Part shown: positions 1 to 8,174 of the stretch, piece after piece
Numbering within the stretch: the stretch's first letter is position 1
Layout of the letters: every line of letters begins with the position of its first letter
NCBI RefSeq assembly: GCF_026248825.1
Contig: NZ_CP110973.1
Span: 4,113,501-4,177,500 of the forward strand
Direction of reading: 5' to 3'
DNA length: 64,000 nt
From: Larkinella insperata
GTDB taxonomy: Bacteria; Bacteroidota; Bacteroidia; Cytophagales; Spirosomataceae
Translations under genes and position numbers: made by a program
Notes under the pieces: model-generated
Database searches by the model: none
What the model saw: the letters and a program-made list of their open reading frames with translations, nothing else
Told to the model about the DNA's origin: nothing

Positions 1-226
1 TGCATTGTACTGAATATGTTGATGATTCTATAAAGTAGAAATTCTTCGTTTCTAACGATAGAAAGACATTAAAGATATACGTTGAACGGGAATCTCCCAA
101 AAGTTGATCGGGTTACGGTGAAATCGGCCAATTAAATTCGGGAACGGTATCGTAGAAAGAAGGGCGGATTTAATCAATTTCCGGCGAAACGAGTTTCATA
201 AGATACCATCAACCCTGCACCAGCGT

Positions 227-1804
227 ATGACAACCCAACAGACCCTGCCGAAAACGGAAATGGTATCGAATGCCGCTGAACGCTTCGACAACCTGAGCCC
301 GGCTGAACTGATCGAACACGCTGTTCGGAACGGAGAAGGCCAGTTAGCCGAAAATGGGGCTCTGGCGTGCGATACCGGGGAGTTTACGGGCCGCAGTCCG
401 GAAGACCGTTATATCGTCAAGGATGAAATAACCGCCGATGCGGTTTGGTGGGGCACTATCAACATCCCATTCGACACCGACAAATTCGATTCACTGCACC
501 GGAAAATGCTCGATTTTCTGGCCGGTAAACGGATTTACACCCGCTATGCCTACGCCGGTGCCCATCCGGACTACCGGCTGAAGCTGGAGGTGATTAATAC
601 GCTGGCGTGGCACAACCTGTTCTGTCACAACCTTTTCTTACGTCCGAAACCGGAAGAACTGAACGGCTTTAAACCGGATTTTACCATCCTCTGCGTGCCG
701 GAGTTCAAGGCCAATCCGGCGGAAGACGGAACCCGCAACGAAAACTTTGCGATCCTGAATCTAAGCCGGAATATGATCCTGATCGGCGGCACCGCTTACG
801 CGGGTGAGATGAAAAAAGGCATCTTTTCGGTGTTGAACTTCAAACTGCCGACCGAGCGCGCAACGCTTTCCATGCACGCGTCGGCCAACAAAGGCCAGAA
901 AGAGGATACGGCGCTTTTCTTCGGCTTGTCAGGAACCGGTAAAACAACGCTTTCGGCGGACCCCCAGCGGCAATTGATCGGCGACGACGAACACGGCTGG
1001 GCCGAAGAAGGAGTCTTTAACTTTGAGGGCGGCTGTTACGCCAAAGTCATTGATTTGTCGGCCGAAAACGAACCGCAGATTTACCGCGCGGTGCGGTTCG
1101 GGGCCGTGCTGGAAAACACGAAATTTCAGGAGGGCAGTCGCGCCATTGATTACACCGACAGGTCGAAAACCGAGAACACGCGGGTCGCTTATCCTATCCA
1201 TTTCATTGAAAACGCGCTGGAACCGTCGGTGGGCGGTATTCCGGAAAACATTTTTTTTCTAACGGCCGATGCATTCGGGGTGCTGCCACCGATTTCCAAA
1301 CTGACCCCCGGGCAGGCCATGTACCACTTTATTTCGGGCTATACGGCCAAAGTGGCGGGTACGGAAGTGGGCGTCACGGAACCGCAAACTACCTTTTCGG
1401 CTTGTTTTGGAGCGGCTTTTCTGCCCCTGCACCCCACCCGATACGCCGAGATGCTGGGCGAAAAAATGGCAAAACACCAGACCAACGTCTGGCTCATCAA
1501 TACGGGCTGGAACGGCACCCAAAAGCGGATTGACCTCAAGCACACCCGCGCCGTGATTTCGGCGGCTTTGAACGGAGATCTGGCAAAGGTGGATTACCAA
1601 AACCATGCGTTTTTCGGAGTATCGGTGCCGCAGTCGTGCCCGGAGGTGCCAAACGAAGTACTGAATCCGGAGAAAAGCTGGAAAAACCAGGGAGAATATG
1701 ATAAGCAAGCAAAGCGGCTGGCGGAATTATTCCGGGAGAACTTCAGGAAGTACGAGGAATTTGCCAACGACGAAATCCGGGCGGGCGGACCGGTAAAAGC
1801 CTGA
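227..1804 (+). CDS. pckA: Phosphoenolpyruvate carboxykinase (ATP)
   Basis: Cytosolic gluconeogenic enzyme that converts oxaloacetate and ATP to phosphoenolpyruvate, CO2 and ADP. The 525-residue length fits the ATP-dependent class. The P-loop GLSGTGKTTLSADP lies at about residues 233-246 and is followed by the metal-binding IGDDEHGW motif. The N-terminal TGRSPEDRYIV segment and the GGTAYAGEMKK segment are also typical of the family. The ATG start agrees with where family members usually begin. It stands alone, with 226 bases of upstream sequence in the window and two small palindromes after its stop. No key residue is missing. Confidence 0.97.
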   Translation: MTTQQTLPKTEMVSNAAERFDNLSPAELIEHAVRNGEGQLAENGALACDTGEFTGRSPEDRYIVKDEITADAVWWGTINIPFDTDKFDSLHRKMLDFLAGKRIYTRYAYAGAHPDYRLKLEVINTLAWHNLFCHNLFLRPKPEELNGFKPDFTILCVPEFKANPAEDGTRNENFAILNLSRNMILIGGTAYAGEMKKGIFSVLNFKLPTERATLSMHASANKGQKEDTALFFGLSGTGKTTLSADPQRQLIGDDEHGWAEEGVFNFEGGCYAKVIDLSAENEPQIYRAVRFGAVLENTKFQEGSRAIDYTDRSKTENTRVAYPIHFIENALEPSVGGIPENIFFLTADAFGVLPPISKLTPGQAMYHFISGYTAKVAGTEVGVTEPQTTFSACFGAAFLPLHPTRYAEMLGEKMAKHQTNVWLINTGWNGTQKRIDLKHTRAVISAALNGDLAKVDYQNHAFFGVSVPQSCPEVPNEVLNPEKSWKNQGEYDKQAKRLAELFRENFRKYEEFANDEIRAGGPVKA

Positions 1805-1809
1805 TAGTG

Positions 1810-1846
1810 GATCAGGAGCCTGATCGGGGTTGAGTGCCCGGGCACT
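1810..1846. repeat. Two short palindromes after pckA
   Basis: GATCAGG-AG-CCTGATC (1810-1825) is followed by the perfect 14-bp palindrome AGTGCCCGGGCACT (1833-1846). They sit just after the pckA stop. Neither has a following T-run, so they are stem-loops or protein sites rather than clear intrinsic terminators. Confidence 0.5.
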
Positions 1847-1935
1847 AGCCTGATGGCGTAGGAGCGGTGGTGGAGATTAGGCAGGATTCGATACATTGCA
1901 GCGCATTCTTTAAAATCCGCGTTCAGCCATTATTC

Positions 1936-2577
1936 ATGATTCTTCCTTTTGACTTTCAAAAAGACCCTTTTCTGATTCTGGATTTCACCGAAAAAAATCC
2001 GGAGCTGACCGACCTCGACCTGACCAACACAGCGGTATTTTCTGACTACGTGTTTGGAAAAATCCGGCAGGCGGGGGCCGTCGTTGGGGTGGGGGGCTAC
2101 GGCGAGCACCGGGTCATTTACCGGCGGAGTCCGCACTTTAACCAGATGGAAGAATCGCGCTGCATTCATCTGGGCATCGACCTCTGGGCCGCAGCCGGAA
2201 CCCTCGTTTTTGCACCGCTGAACGGTATCGTTCACAGCTTTCAGGACAATAACAACTTTGGCGATTACGGCCCGACGATTCTGCTCGAACACGTCTGGAA
2301 CGACAAGCCGCTGTATTCGCTGTACGGTCATCTCAGCCGCTCATCGCTGGCGGGGTTGCAGGTCGGCATGGCCGTCAGCGCCGGGCAGAGAATTGCCGAA
2401 CTCGGGCCGTTTCCCGAAAACGGTGACTGGCCTCCGCACCTGCATTTCCAACTGATGACCGATTTATTGGGTCGTCAGGGTGACTTCCCCGGTGTCTGTA
2501 CGCTGAGCGAACGTGAACGGTATCTGGCCATCTGCCCGAATCCGAACCGGCTGCTGAACATACCCGGCCTGGGCTAG
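1936..2577 (+). CDS. M23 (LytM-type) metallopeptidase family protein
   Basis: Probable zinc endopeptidase of the peptidoglycan-cleaving M23 family. The zinc-site motifs are visible: HLGID (HxxxD type), a YGHLS segment and the C-terminal HLHFQ (HxH). I chose the ATG at 1936, which begins MILPFDFQKDPF; an in-frame start at 1867 would add an unconvincing leader. The protein of about 213 residues has no clear signal peptide, so it may act in the cytoplasm or use another route. Its stop overlaps the stop of the convergent lipoprotein gene by 4 bases within the sequence CTAG. Confidence 0.85.
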   Translation: MILPFDFQKDPFLILDFTEKNPELTDLDLTNTAVFSDYVFGKIRQAGAVVGVGGYGEHRVIYRRSPHFNQMEESRCIHLGIDLWAAAGTLVFAPLNGIVHSFQDNNNFGDYGPTILLEHVWNDKPLYSLYGHLSRSSLAGLQVGMAVSAGQRIAELGPFPENGDWPPHLHFQLMTDLLGRQGDFPGVCTLSERERYLAICPNPNRLLNIPGLG

Positions 2578-3161
2578 TTCTTTTCGGTAATTGAAATCGT
2601 GATGGCGTGAGGGGCCACCTCGTCACCGCCAAAATACGGGTAAAGCCGGTAACGTTTGTTACTCTTGACGGTTGTGCATCCCCGGGCGATAACGGTTTCT
2701 TTACCCTGAAAAGTGAAAACGTAATTGCCCCCAACGATGCTGATTTGGTAATCGTTGGGCTGATTCAGGGCTACCGTGCCGAGTTCTTCCGTGATGCGTT
2801 CCCCGTTGCGGTAGCAGTAGGCGTGAATGTGCACCGCGTTATCCCGCCAGTTCCACCCAAAGCGGGCGCTGGCTGTGTTGTGCTGAGCCCCGCAGTCGGA
2901 AAAGCCGTAAAGCTTGTTGATGTCGTACTGATTTTCGGCAGTTTTGCTGGTGTAAATCGCTGAGTTGTCGAACGTGACGCTGAACGACAGCGTGGTTTTG
3001 GCGGTGTACGACAGCTTGCTTTTGTCGGAGGAATGTTCCCCGGCTTTAATCCGGTAAACTTTGGTGGCCGGTGAGGTAGGGTCTGCGGGAATACCGGGAG
3101 GCACTCCGCAGCCAAACAGTCCGATAAGGCCGATAACGACCAACTGAGAAGTAAGGCGCAT
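2574..3161 (-). CDS. Predicted lipoprotein of unknown function
   Basis: I do not recognise the family. The preferred start at 3161 gives a short basic N-terminus (MRLTSQ), a hydrophobic core and a lipobox-like LFGC at about residues 15-18, so it is probably a lipoprotein of 195 residues. The rest is rich in beta-type alternation and Lys/Tyr/Thr, with cysteines near GFSDCGAQHN, AYCYRNG and RGCTT that could pair. Starting at 3194 would push the signal peptide inward. It is transcribed towards the M23 gene and overlaps it by 4 bases. Confidence 0.6.
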   Translation of the reverse strand: MRLTSQLVVIGLIGLFGCGVPPGIPADPTSPATKVYRIKAGEHSSDKSKLSYTAKTTLSFSVTFDNSAIYTSKTAENQYDINKLYGFSDCGAQHNTASARFGWNWRDNAVHIHAYCYRNGERITEELGTVALNQPNDYQISIVGGNYVFTFQGKETVIARGCTTVKSNKRYRLYPYFGGDEVAPHAITISITEKN

Positions 3162-3264
3162 GACAAAACGGACTCGGTGAGTCTTTGAGTACAACGGATA
3201 CGGTGGTTTTAATTAAAAAAATAATACTTCAAGAACGGCAAACAACTAGTAATCTTTTATATCC

Positions 3265-3987
3265 ATGCGTAAACTTTCTTTTGTAGTAATCAGTCTTTTG
3301 GGCTTTTTTTCGGCGACGGCCCAGGTCGCTCAGACCCCCGATTTGCCCATTAACCGAATTGTGGTGCTGGGCGATGCCGAACTCGAATTACCCGCCGATC
3401 AGGTACGCGTTGCCGTTAGCTTGCAATATTCAGACCCTACCGACGCCAAAAAGGCTTATAACGCGCATCAGGCTGCGGAAAAGCAGTTGGTAAAGTTATT
3501 AAAAGACTTCCAGATCAACGAGAAAGATATTCGGTATACCCTGCTGCAGGTGCAAAAAAACCAGAACGATATTTACGCAACCGGCGAACGGCGGCAGGAA
3601 ATCGTCACGATGCAGCAGGTTATTTTCGAGCTGAACAAACCAGAGCGGTATCCCGCCCTGCAACTGGCGCTGATTAACGCCAATTTTCCGCGCTTTCAGG
3701 CTACTTATCGCTCGACCAAAGAAGAACAAAGCAAAAACCTGGTGTTGGAAAAAGCCGTCGAAGCCGCTCGTGAAAAGGCCGTTCTGTTAGCCAAAGCATC
3801 GGGCCGGACGTTGGGATCGGTGTTGAGCGTACGGGACACAGAAGAAACCGACCCCGTTTTGCAAAAAAGATACAGCATGGATGCGTTGAATGAAGTGGTG
3901 AGGGTTGGGTACGGAAGTAATTTGCTCGACATTCCGCAAACCATCCGAATTCCGGCGCAGGTGAAGGTGACGTTTGAACTGAAGTAA
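3265..3987 (+). CDS. SIMPL (DUF541) domain periplasmic protein
   Basis: The first 20 or so residues (MRKLSFVVISLLGFFSATAQ) form a signal peptide ending at an Ala-Gln cleavage site. The mature part matches the SIMPL/DUF541 family: an early IVVLGDAELELPADQVRVAV strand, a LLQVQKNQ region, a long helical stretch AVEAAREKAVLLAKASGRTLG, and a final beta strand IPAQVKVTFELK. Family members are periplasmic or envelope proteins, some linked to oxidative stress, but no biochemical role can be read from the sequence. It lies between two minus-strand genes and appears monocistronic. Confidence 0.85.
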   Translation: MRKLSFVVISLLGFFSATAQVAQTPDLPINRIVVLGDAELELPADQVRVAVSLQYSDPTDAKKAYNAHQAAEKQLVKLLKDFQINEKDIRYTLLQVQKNQNDIYATGERRQEIVTMQQVIFELNKPERYPALQLALINANFPRFQATYRSTKEEQSKNLVLEKAVEAAREKAVLLAKASGRTLGSVLSVRDTEETDPVLQKRYSMDALNEVVRVGYGSNLLDIPQTIRIPAQVKVTFELK

Positions 3988-4003
3988 TGGCTTCAGCCAA
4001 AGT

Positions 4004-6241
4004 TTAACGGACCAGCACGAGCTGCCCTTTTCGGGTATGGGCCTGAAGCTGGTTATGGGCATCGGGAAGGGAGGTTTCCAACTTCCAGAGATAAATACCC
4101 GCCGGACAGGCCTGCCCCTGGTAAGTGCCGTCCCAGGAGCCATCGCTCATCCTGAAAACGACTTCGCCCCATCGGTTAAATACCGTCAGAATAACAGCCG
4201 CCGGAAACCGCCCCTTGATTTCAAATACGTCATTGATTCCGTCGCCATTCGGGCTGAAGGCATCCGGAACCACCAGAACCGGGGCACAAAACTCCTGAAC
4301 GGTGACGGAATCCGTTTGGCTGCATTGCTGATCGTTGGTCACCCGAATCCGGTAGATACCGGCCTGCTGAACCTCGACCGACCGGGCCGAACCGATGAGT
4401 CCGCCGGACGCCGACAACCATTCATAAACAACAGGACCACTGTCGCCCGCATCCAGCGTTAGCCCGCCGTTGGGGGAGGTGGCAAAGCAGACCGTGTAGT
4501 TTTTTGTCGGCAGGTTGATAACGGGCCGGGCTTTAACGGCAACGCGGGCTGTGGCTGGCCGACTGACGCAGCCCGTTGCCGCCGTTTGCGTCACAAAATA
4601 AGTCCACTCGCCGGGCTGGGTGGTCGTCAGATTCGGTTTGAAATCGTTTCCGGCGCCGACCGGGGTTTGCAGGGTTGAGTCGCTGTACCACCGGAGGTTG
4701 GCACCCGCTGCGGATAAAGTAGGCACCGACTCCCCGGCGCAGATGGCAACGTCGCCGGTGGCTGGCGCTGGCGAGTCGGGAGCCAGGTCGACCGTTACGG
4801 TGTCACTTCTGGAACACGAACCCGTTGTAGCGGTAACAATGTAGGCCGTCCTTGACGCCGGTTTAGCCACGGGAGCTTTGCTGCCGGGGTTATCCAGGCC
4901 GGTTGCGGGAGTCCACGAAAAGGAAGCGGCATTGCTGGTGGTCAGCAGTTTAACGGATTGACCCCGGCAGATGGCGGTATCGGAAAGGGTTTGCAGGGTG
5001 ATGTCATTCGTCGATTCGACCGTCACGGGCAGGCTCGCCTGGCAGCCGTTGGCGTCTTTTACGTAAACCGTGTACGCTTTGGGGGAAACGTTGAAGGTAT
5101 TGGCACTTTGGTAGCGGACGGAGTCCAGGGAGTACTGGTAGGGAGCCACGCCGTTCGTGGCCGTAATGGTAATGCTGCCGTCACTGGCTGCGGAGCAATT
5201 GCCTTTCTGCGTGGTGGCCGACAGCGCCAAATTGCCGATTACCACCGGCTTGGTTTTGGTGATGGGTTTGCCGCAGACAGTGCTGGTGATGTTCAGGGTG
5301 ATGTTTTTAGAGCCTACCGTATTCCACTGCACCACGTAAGGCCCCAAACCGGACCCGGAGAGTACCGTACCGCCGTCCCAGTTCCACTGAAAAGCATAAT
5401 TCGATTCCGGCGTCAGCGGGTCGCCCGCGTAGCGGACGGTTACCGGCTGATTGGAGCAACTGGGGTTAGGGCTGATGGAAAAATCAACAACCGGATTTTG
5501 ATTGGCAATGGTGCAGATGTCCTTGTAAACGGCATCGACGGTCGATTGCGATGAGTATTGATTGGTAAATGACAAATAGGCAAAATTAGCTTCTCCCGAT
5601 TCGCAACTGACGGCCCGATCATCCCGGTAAATGTAAATGGGCGTTCCGGTTTTTCCGACGTACCGGCCGGCCGTATCGTTGTAGGAAATGAAAAGTGTGT
5701 TGTTGACGTAAACATCGATTACGCCCGTCTGCCCGTTGCGGGTAAAGGTCAGCAAATAATAGGTCGAATTGTTGAAGTAGGGACAGGCCCCGACAATGCC
5801 GCTGGGGTAGAAGTCGAGGCAACGGTCGCCGGAACCCGACGTATTTTTAAAGTAAATCCCACTATCGGAAGCACCGTTCGAGAAGTCGATAATCCGGGCC
5901 CAGGTGGCGCTGCCCCAGTTGGTCGTTTTTACGTAAATATGAACGGTGTAGGTGTCCGTTATAGTGCCTTCGGTATTGGGATATTTCAATCCCCAGTGCA
6001 GGTTGGTGTGATAAACCGTTCTCCGGAGGCCGCAGTAGGGCAAGGTGTCGGAAACAAAACCACCGGGTGCTGCCGACGCCGGACAGTTGCCGAGTGCTTT
6101 CTCCGGCGTCAGATCGGGGCCACATTCGGGAGGTGGAACAGACAGCGTATTGTAAAACCGGTACGAGTGCCGGGCCATCTGAGCCTTGGAAAGCGCGGAA
6201 AAAAGACAAAAGCACAACAACAAGAAAAGTCGCGGTTTCAT
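4004..6241 (-). CDS. T9SS type B sorting domain protein (LamG-like, PKD, SprB-like repeat, CHU_C)
   Basis: A 745-residue secreted protein. Order: signal peptide (about 1-20, ending SALSKAQ); a cysteine-containing region that reads like a LamG/concanavalin-like fold (about 60-245); a PKD-like domain around NPVVDFSISPNPSCSNQPVT; a SprB-type repeat (about 340-405, with DGSITITATNGVAPYQYSLD); Ig-like modules (VAICAGESVPTLSAAG); and a C-terminal CHU_C domain from about 655 carrying VPDAFSPNGDGINDVFEI and FNRWGEVVF. This C-terminus is the sorting signal of type B cargo of the type IX secretion system, usually released or held at the surface with PorP/SprF-like partners. The N-terminal module suggests glycan or cell-surface binding. 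No PorP/SprF gene is adjacent. Confidence 0.88.
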   Translation of the reverse strand: MKPRLFLLLCFCLFSALSKAQMARHSYRFYNTLSVPPPECGPDLTPEKALGNCPASAAPGGFVSDTLPYCGLRRTVYHTNLHWGLKYPNTEGTITDTYTVHIYVKTTNWGSATWARIIDFSNGASDSGIYFKNTSGSGDRCLDFYPSGIVGACPYFNNSTYYLLTFTRNGQTGVIDVYVNNTLFISYNDTAGRYVGKTGTPIYIYRDDRAVSCESGEANFAYLSFTNQYSSQSTVDAVYKDICTIANQNPVVDFSISPNPSCSNQPVTVRYAGDPLTPESNYAFQWNWDGGTVLSGSGLGPYVVQWNTVGSKNITLNITSTVCGKPITKTKPVVIGNLALSATTQKGNCSAASDGSITITATNGVAPYQYSLDSVRYQSANTFNVSPKAYTVYVKDANGCQASLPVTVESTNDITLQTLSDTAICRGQSVKLLTTSNAASFSWTPATGLDNPGSKAPVAKPASRTAYIVTATTGSCSRSDTVTVDLAPDSPAPATGDVAICAGESVPTLSAAGANLRWYSDSTLQTPVGAGNDFKPNLTTTQPGEWTYFVTQTAATGCVSRPATARVAVKARPVINLPTKNYTVCFATSPNGGLTLDAGDSGPVVYEWLSASGGLIGSARSVEVQQAGIYRIRVTNDQQCSQTDSVTVQEFCAPVLVVPDAFSPNGDGINDVFEIKGRFPAAVILTVFNRWGEVVFRMSDGSWDGTYQGQACPAGIYLWKLETSLPDAHNQLQAHTRKGQLVLVR

Positions 6242-6794
6242 AGCAACAGAATGTAACCCATTGATTGTCTGGGTCCGGTTTGGACAGATTTTTAGAAGCG
6301 TCGAAACTAGAAAATAAAAAGGATGTGATCGGCTAACTAATGATGGAGCGGTTGTGATAATTAATCATACGGTAATAAGGATGCGTCAACAGGGGCTATC
6401 TTTTTCCGGTTTGTGCCCCAGAAGAGTGTTGATCAATACCGCTGCTTTCGCCGGACAGAATTGCATTTTTTGTATGTTTAGAAGTTAAACTGCCTACCCG
6501 GTCCGTTTCTTTTTTGCTTCCTGTTTTTTGTTTGATTCGTACCAGCTCAGACGCCGGGCCGGGGAGGAATCGCTACCTGGTCGGGTGGCTTTAGCCGGGT
6601 GAGAGAGGGGGAAGCTGGCCGAACAACGGATTCGGTAAGTAAAAAATAAACAGACGGTTCTGTACGCGGTTTGGCACACCGTTCGCTGCAAATAATGCAG
6701 GGCGAACCGGCTTGCGAATGGGAAAGCGAGCTGTTCCTTAAACGATGCAGCTTATTGAAGAGTTAAACACTGATATGATCAATAGTACTAACCT
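6242..6794. other. 553-base gap without a supported gene
   Basis: Upstream of the cargo gene (minus) and of the VanZ gene (plus). A 65-codon minus-strand frame at 6494-6691 has no family features and atypical composition, so it is not called. The right half (about 6540-6740) is GC-rich and holds a hairpin at 6681-6707 (GTTCGCTGCA / TGCA-GG-GCGAAC, loop AATAA). It could be part of a structured leader or a small RNA, but I do not recognise an RNA family in it. Confidence 0.4.
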
Positions 6795-7199
6795 ATGCGT
6801 CTGATTTTTATTTTGACCGTCTTGGGCATTGCTCTGGTTTTCTATTTGAGTTGGGTGCCAGATCCGCACATGAGATTTGTGTGGTTTTTGCCTAAATGGA
6901 TTGCTCACTGGGCGGATATCAAACAAAACGAAGACCTGCGCACGGCGGTGCCGTTTGTATTTCTGGGTTTTCTGGTCGGAACCTGGTTATCCCGGTCGCA
7001 GCATCCGTGGTCGTGGTGGGTACTTTCTATTCTGGGACTTACCGTGGTGGCCGCCGTGGCTGAAGCCGGTCAACTGCTCTTACCCCGGCGTCATTTCAGT
7101 TGGGCCGATATCCTCTGGGGCGCTGCTGGTTCGAGCTTGGGACTCTTTGTTGCGCTCGTGTTTATGCTTATTAACCGTCAGTTAAAAGTACGGTATTAA
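6795..7199 (+). CDS. VanZ-like family membrane protein
   Basis: 134 residues with about four membrane segments: a signal-anchor MRLIFILTVLGIALVFYLSW, a PFVFLGFLVGTWL helix, a WVLSILGLTVVAAVAEAGQ helix and a final helix SSLGLFVALVFMLI. The E-x-x-Q pattern in AEAGQLLLPRRHFSWADIL, followed by an aspartate, is the core of the VanZ-like fold. VanZ was named for low-level teicoplanin resistance, but most members are of unknown function. A second, distinct VanZ-like gene lies at 31740. Confidence 0.82.
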   Translation: MRLIFILTVLGIALVFYLSWVPDPHMRFVWFLPKWIAHWADIKQNEDLRTAVPFVFLGFLVGTWLSRSQHPWSWWVLSILGLTVVAAVAEAGQLLLPRRHFSWADILWGAAGSSLGLFVALVFMLINRQLKVRY

Positions 7200-7284
7200 C
7201 ACGAGATAGTATTATTATAGGATTGTTTGTAACTGTTATAATTTGTCTGGTAACACGGCATTGATTTTGCTTTTTTTAAGTTAA

Positions 7285-7353
7285 TCTACTTTGGTGTAGA
7301 GAGGACAGAGAAACGAACTTACAACCCGGCTACGTAGGCCGGGCTTTGTTTTT
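7285..7353 (+). ncRNA. Candidate small RNA, copy 1 of a repeated element
   Basis: A promoter-like TACTTTG (7286-7292) is followed by AGGACAGAGA (7302-7311), an A-rich stretch, then the hairpin CCCGGC-TACGTAG-GCCGGG (7325-7343) and a T-rich run. The same layout with AGGACAGAGA, an AAACCAA-like linker and a GC hairpin plus T-run recurs at 7986-8038. Two similar units 680 bases apart suggest a short transcript of about 55-65 bases. Not matched to a known RNA family. Confidence 0.4.
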
Positions 7354-7383
7354 ATTGAGTACATACACACATCACTCAAACAG

Positions 7384-7415
7384 CCCGGCAGCATCTGCCG
7401 GGTTTGTCTTTTTAT
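7384..7415 (+). terminator. Intrinsic terminator-like hairpin
   Basis: CCCGGCAG-CAT-CTGCCGGG is an 8-bp perfect stem with a 3-base loop, followed by TTTGTCTTTTTATT. It reads as a plus-strand terminator behind the first element and VanZ gene. Confidence 0.75.
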
Positions 7416-7673
7416 TGCACTTCTCGTTGGTGATGTAGTCTCTTATTGGAATGGTCTGGTTGCAGGACCGCCGTTCGTTCCCTGAAGCGGTACGAAGAGC
7501 AACGCTGAGGGCCAGACCAAAAAACATGATTTTTGTCAGTTTTGCCCAAAAAAGGCTGATAATTGTCACCAGAGGCCGTTTTTGGGTAACGTTGGCATTA
7601 GCCTTGCACAATTCTTTATACCCATCCGTAGGAGTGAAGTGACCCAAAAGTTGACTAAAATTGAACCGTTAAC

Positions 7674-7922
7674 ATGTTTGAATCAATCCGCTCTTACTTA
7701 CGTTTGAGCAAACTCTCCAAAGCACTGCACGAAGCCCAGCAAAATCAGTATGATAACCAGACCGAAGCTATGTCTGCCTGTAATCGAAAGATTCGCAAAA
7801 CGGGTAAGGATCACTCGGTCGTCAAACATCAGCAGGAATCGCTTTTCTGGGTGGTTTCTACCTCAATGGCCCGGTTGCTGAGTGAAGAAGGGCATGTGCT
7901 GCTGGAACCTTACCGAAAATAG
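7674..7922 (+). CDS. Small hypothetical protein (82 aa)
   Basis: Not recognised. The 82-residue product is mainly helical and polar, begins MFESIRSYLRLSKLSKAL, has no signal or membrane segment, and includes a basic patch RKIRKTGKDHSVVKHQQE. Support for it being real is moderate: an ATG start, plausible amino-acid use, and position between two terminator-linked elements with no competing frame. It could be a small cytosolic regulator or binding protein, but nothing in the sequence shows which. Confidence 0.5.
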   Translation: MFESIRSYLRLSKLSKALHEAQQNQYDNQTEAMSACNRKIRKTGKDHSVVKHQQESLFWVVSTSMARLLSEEGHVLLEPYRK

Positions 7923-7969
7923 TGCTGAACACAATTGACTGATCAAAACGAGTCATTGATCGGAATTTA

Positions 7970-8038
7970 ACCGGAATTTGAAGATAGGACAGAGATAAAC
8001 CAAACACCCCGGCTTAGCTTAAGCCGGGGTGTTTTTTT
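7970..8038 (+). ncRNA. Candidate small RNA, copy 2 of the repeated element
   Basis: AATTTG (7975-7980) then AGGACAGAGA (7986-7995), a linker AAACCAA, and the strong hairpin ACACCCCGGCTTA...TAAGCCGGGGTGT (8004-8032) followed by seven T. It shares layout and the 10-base core with the element at 7285-7353. It may be a small RNA or simply the terminator of the 82-aa gene. Confidence 0.4.
8004..8038 (+). terminator. Strong intrinsic terminator
   Basis: Stem of at least 12 bp (ACACCCCGGCTTA paired with TAAGCCGGGGTGT) closed by a short loop, then TTTTTTT. It ends transcription from the small gene region before the porin gene. Confidence 0.85.
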
Positions 8039-8174
8039 GCCTTCTTGGGCATATTGATAAACCAAATAGCCACCTTTGCGCCACAAAAGCAGAACAACAA
8101 CGGGCTTAAACCGGGTAAATCGTGACTTCTTTTTTCTCTTGTCTATGCTCAATTACCTTTTTTGACCCTCCATT

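Larger units (their letters stand above)
7200..7673. other. 474-base gap with two terminator-like hairpins
   Basis: No protein gene is supported. The gap holds an AGGACAGAGA-containing element ending in a terminator (7285-7353) and a second plus-strand terminator hairpin (7384-7415). Short frames on both strands at 7372-7647 run through these hairpins and have no recognisable family, so I treat them as chance frames. Confidence 0.5.

Noticed and set aside
1..226. Possible structured leader of pckA
   Set aside because: No TAnnTTTG box, riboswitch core or convincing hairpin could be seen.
6494..6691. 65-codon minus-strand frame in the gap before the VanZ gene
   Set aside because: Low-complexity Arg/Ser/Thr-rich composition, no start context or recognised pattern; more likely a chance frame in a GC-rich gap.
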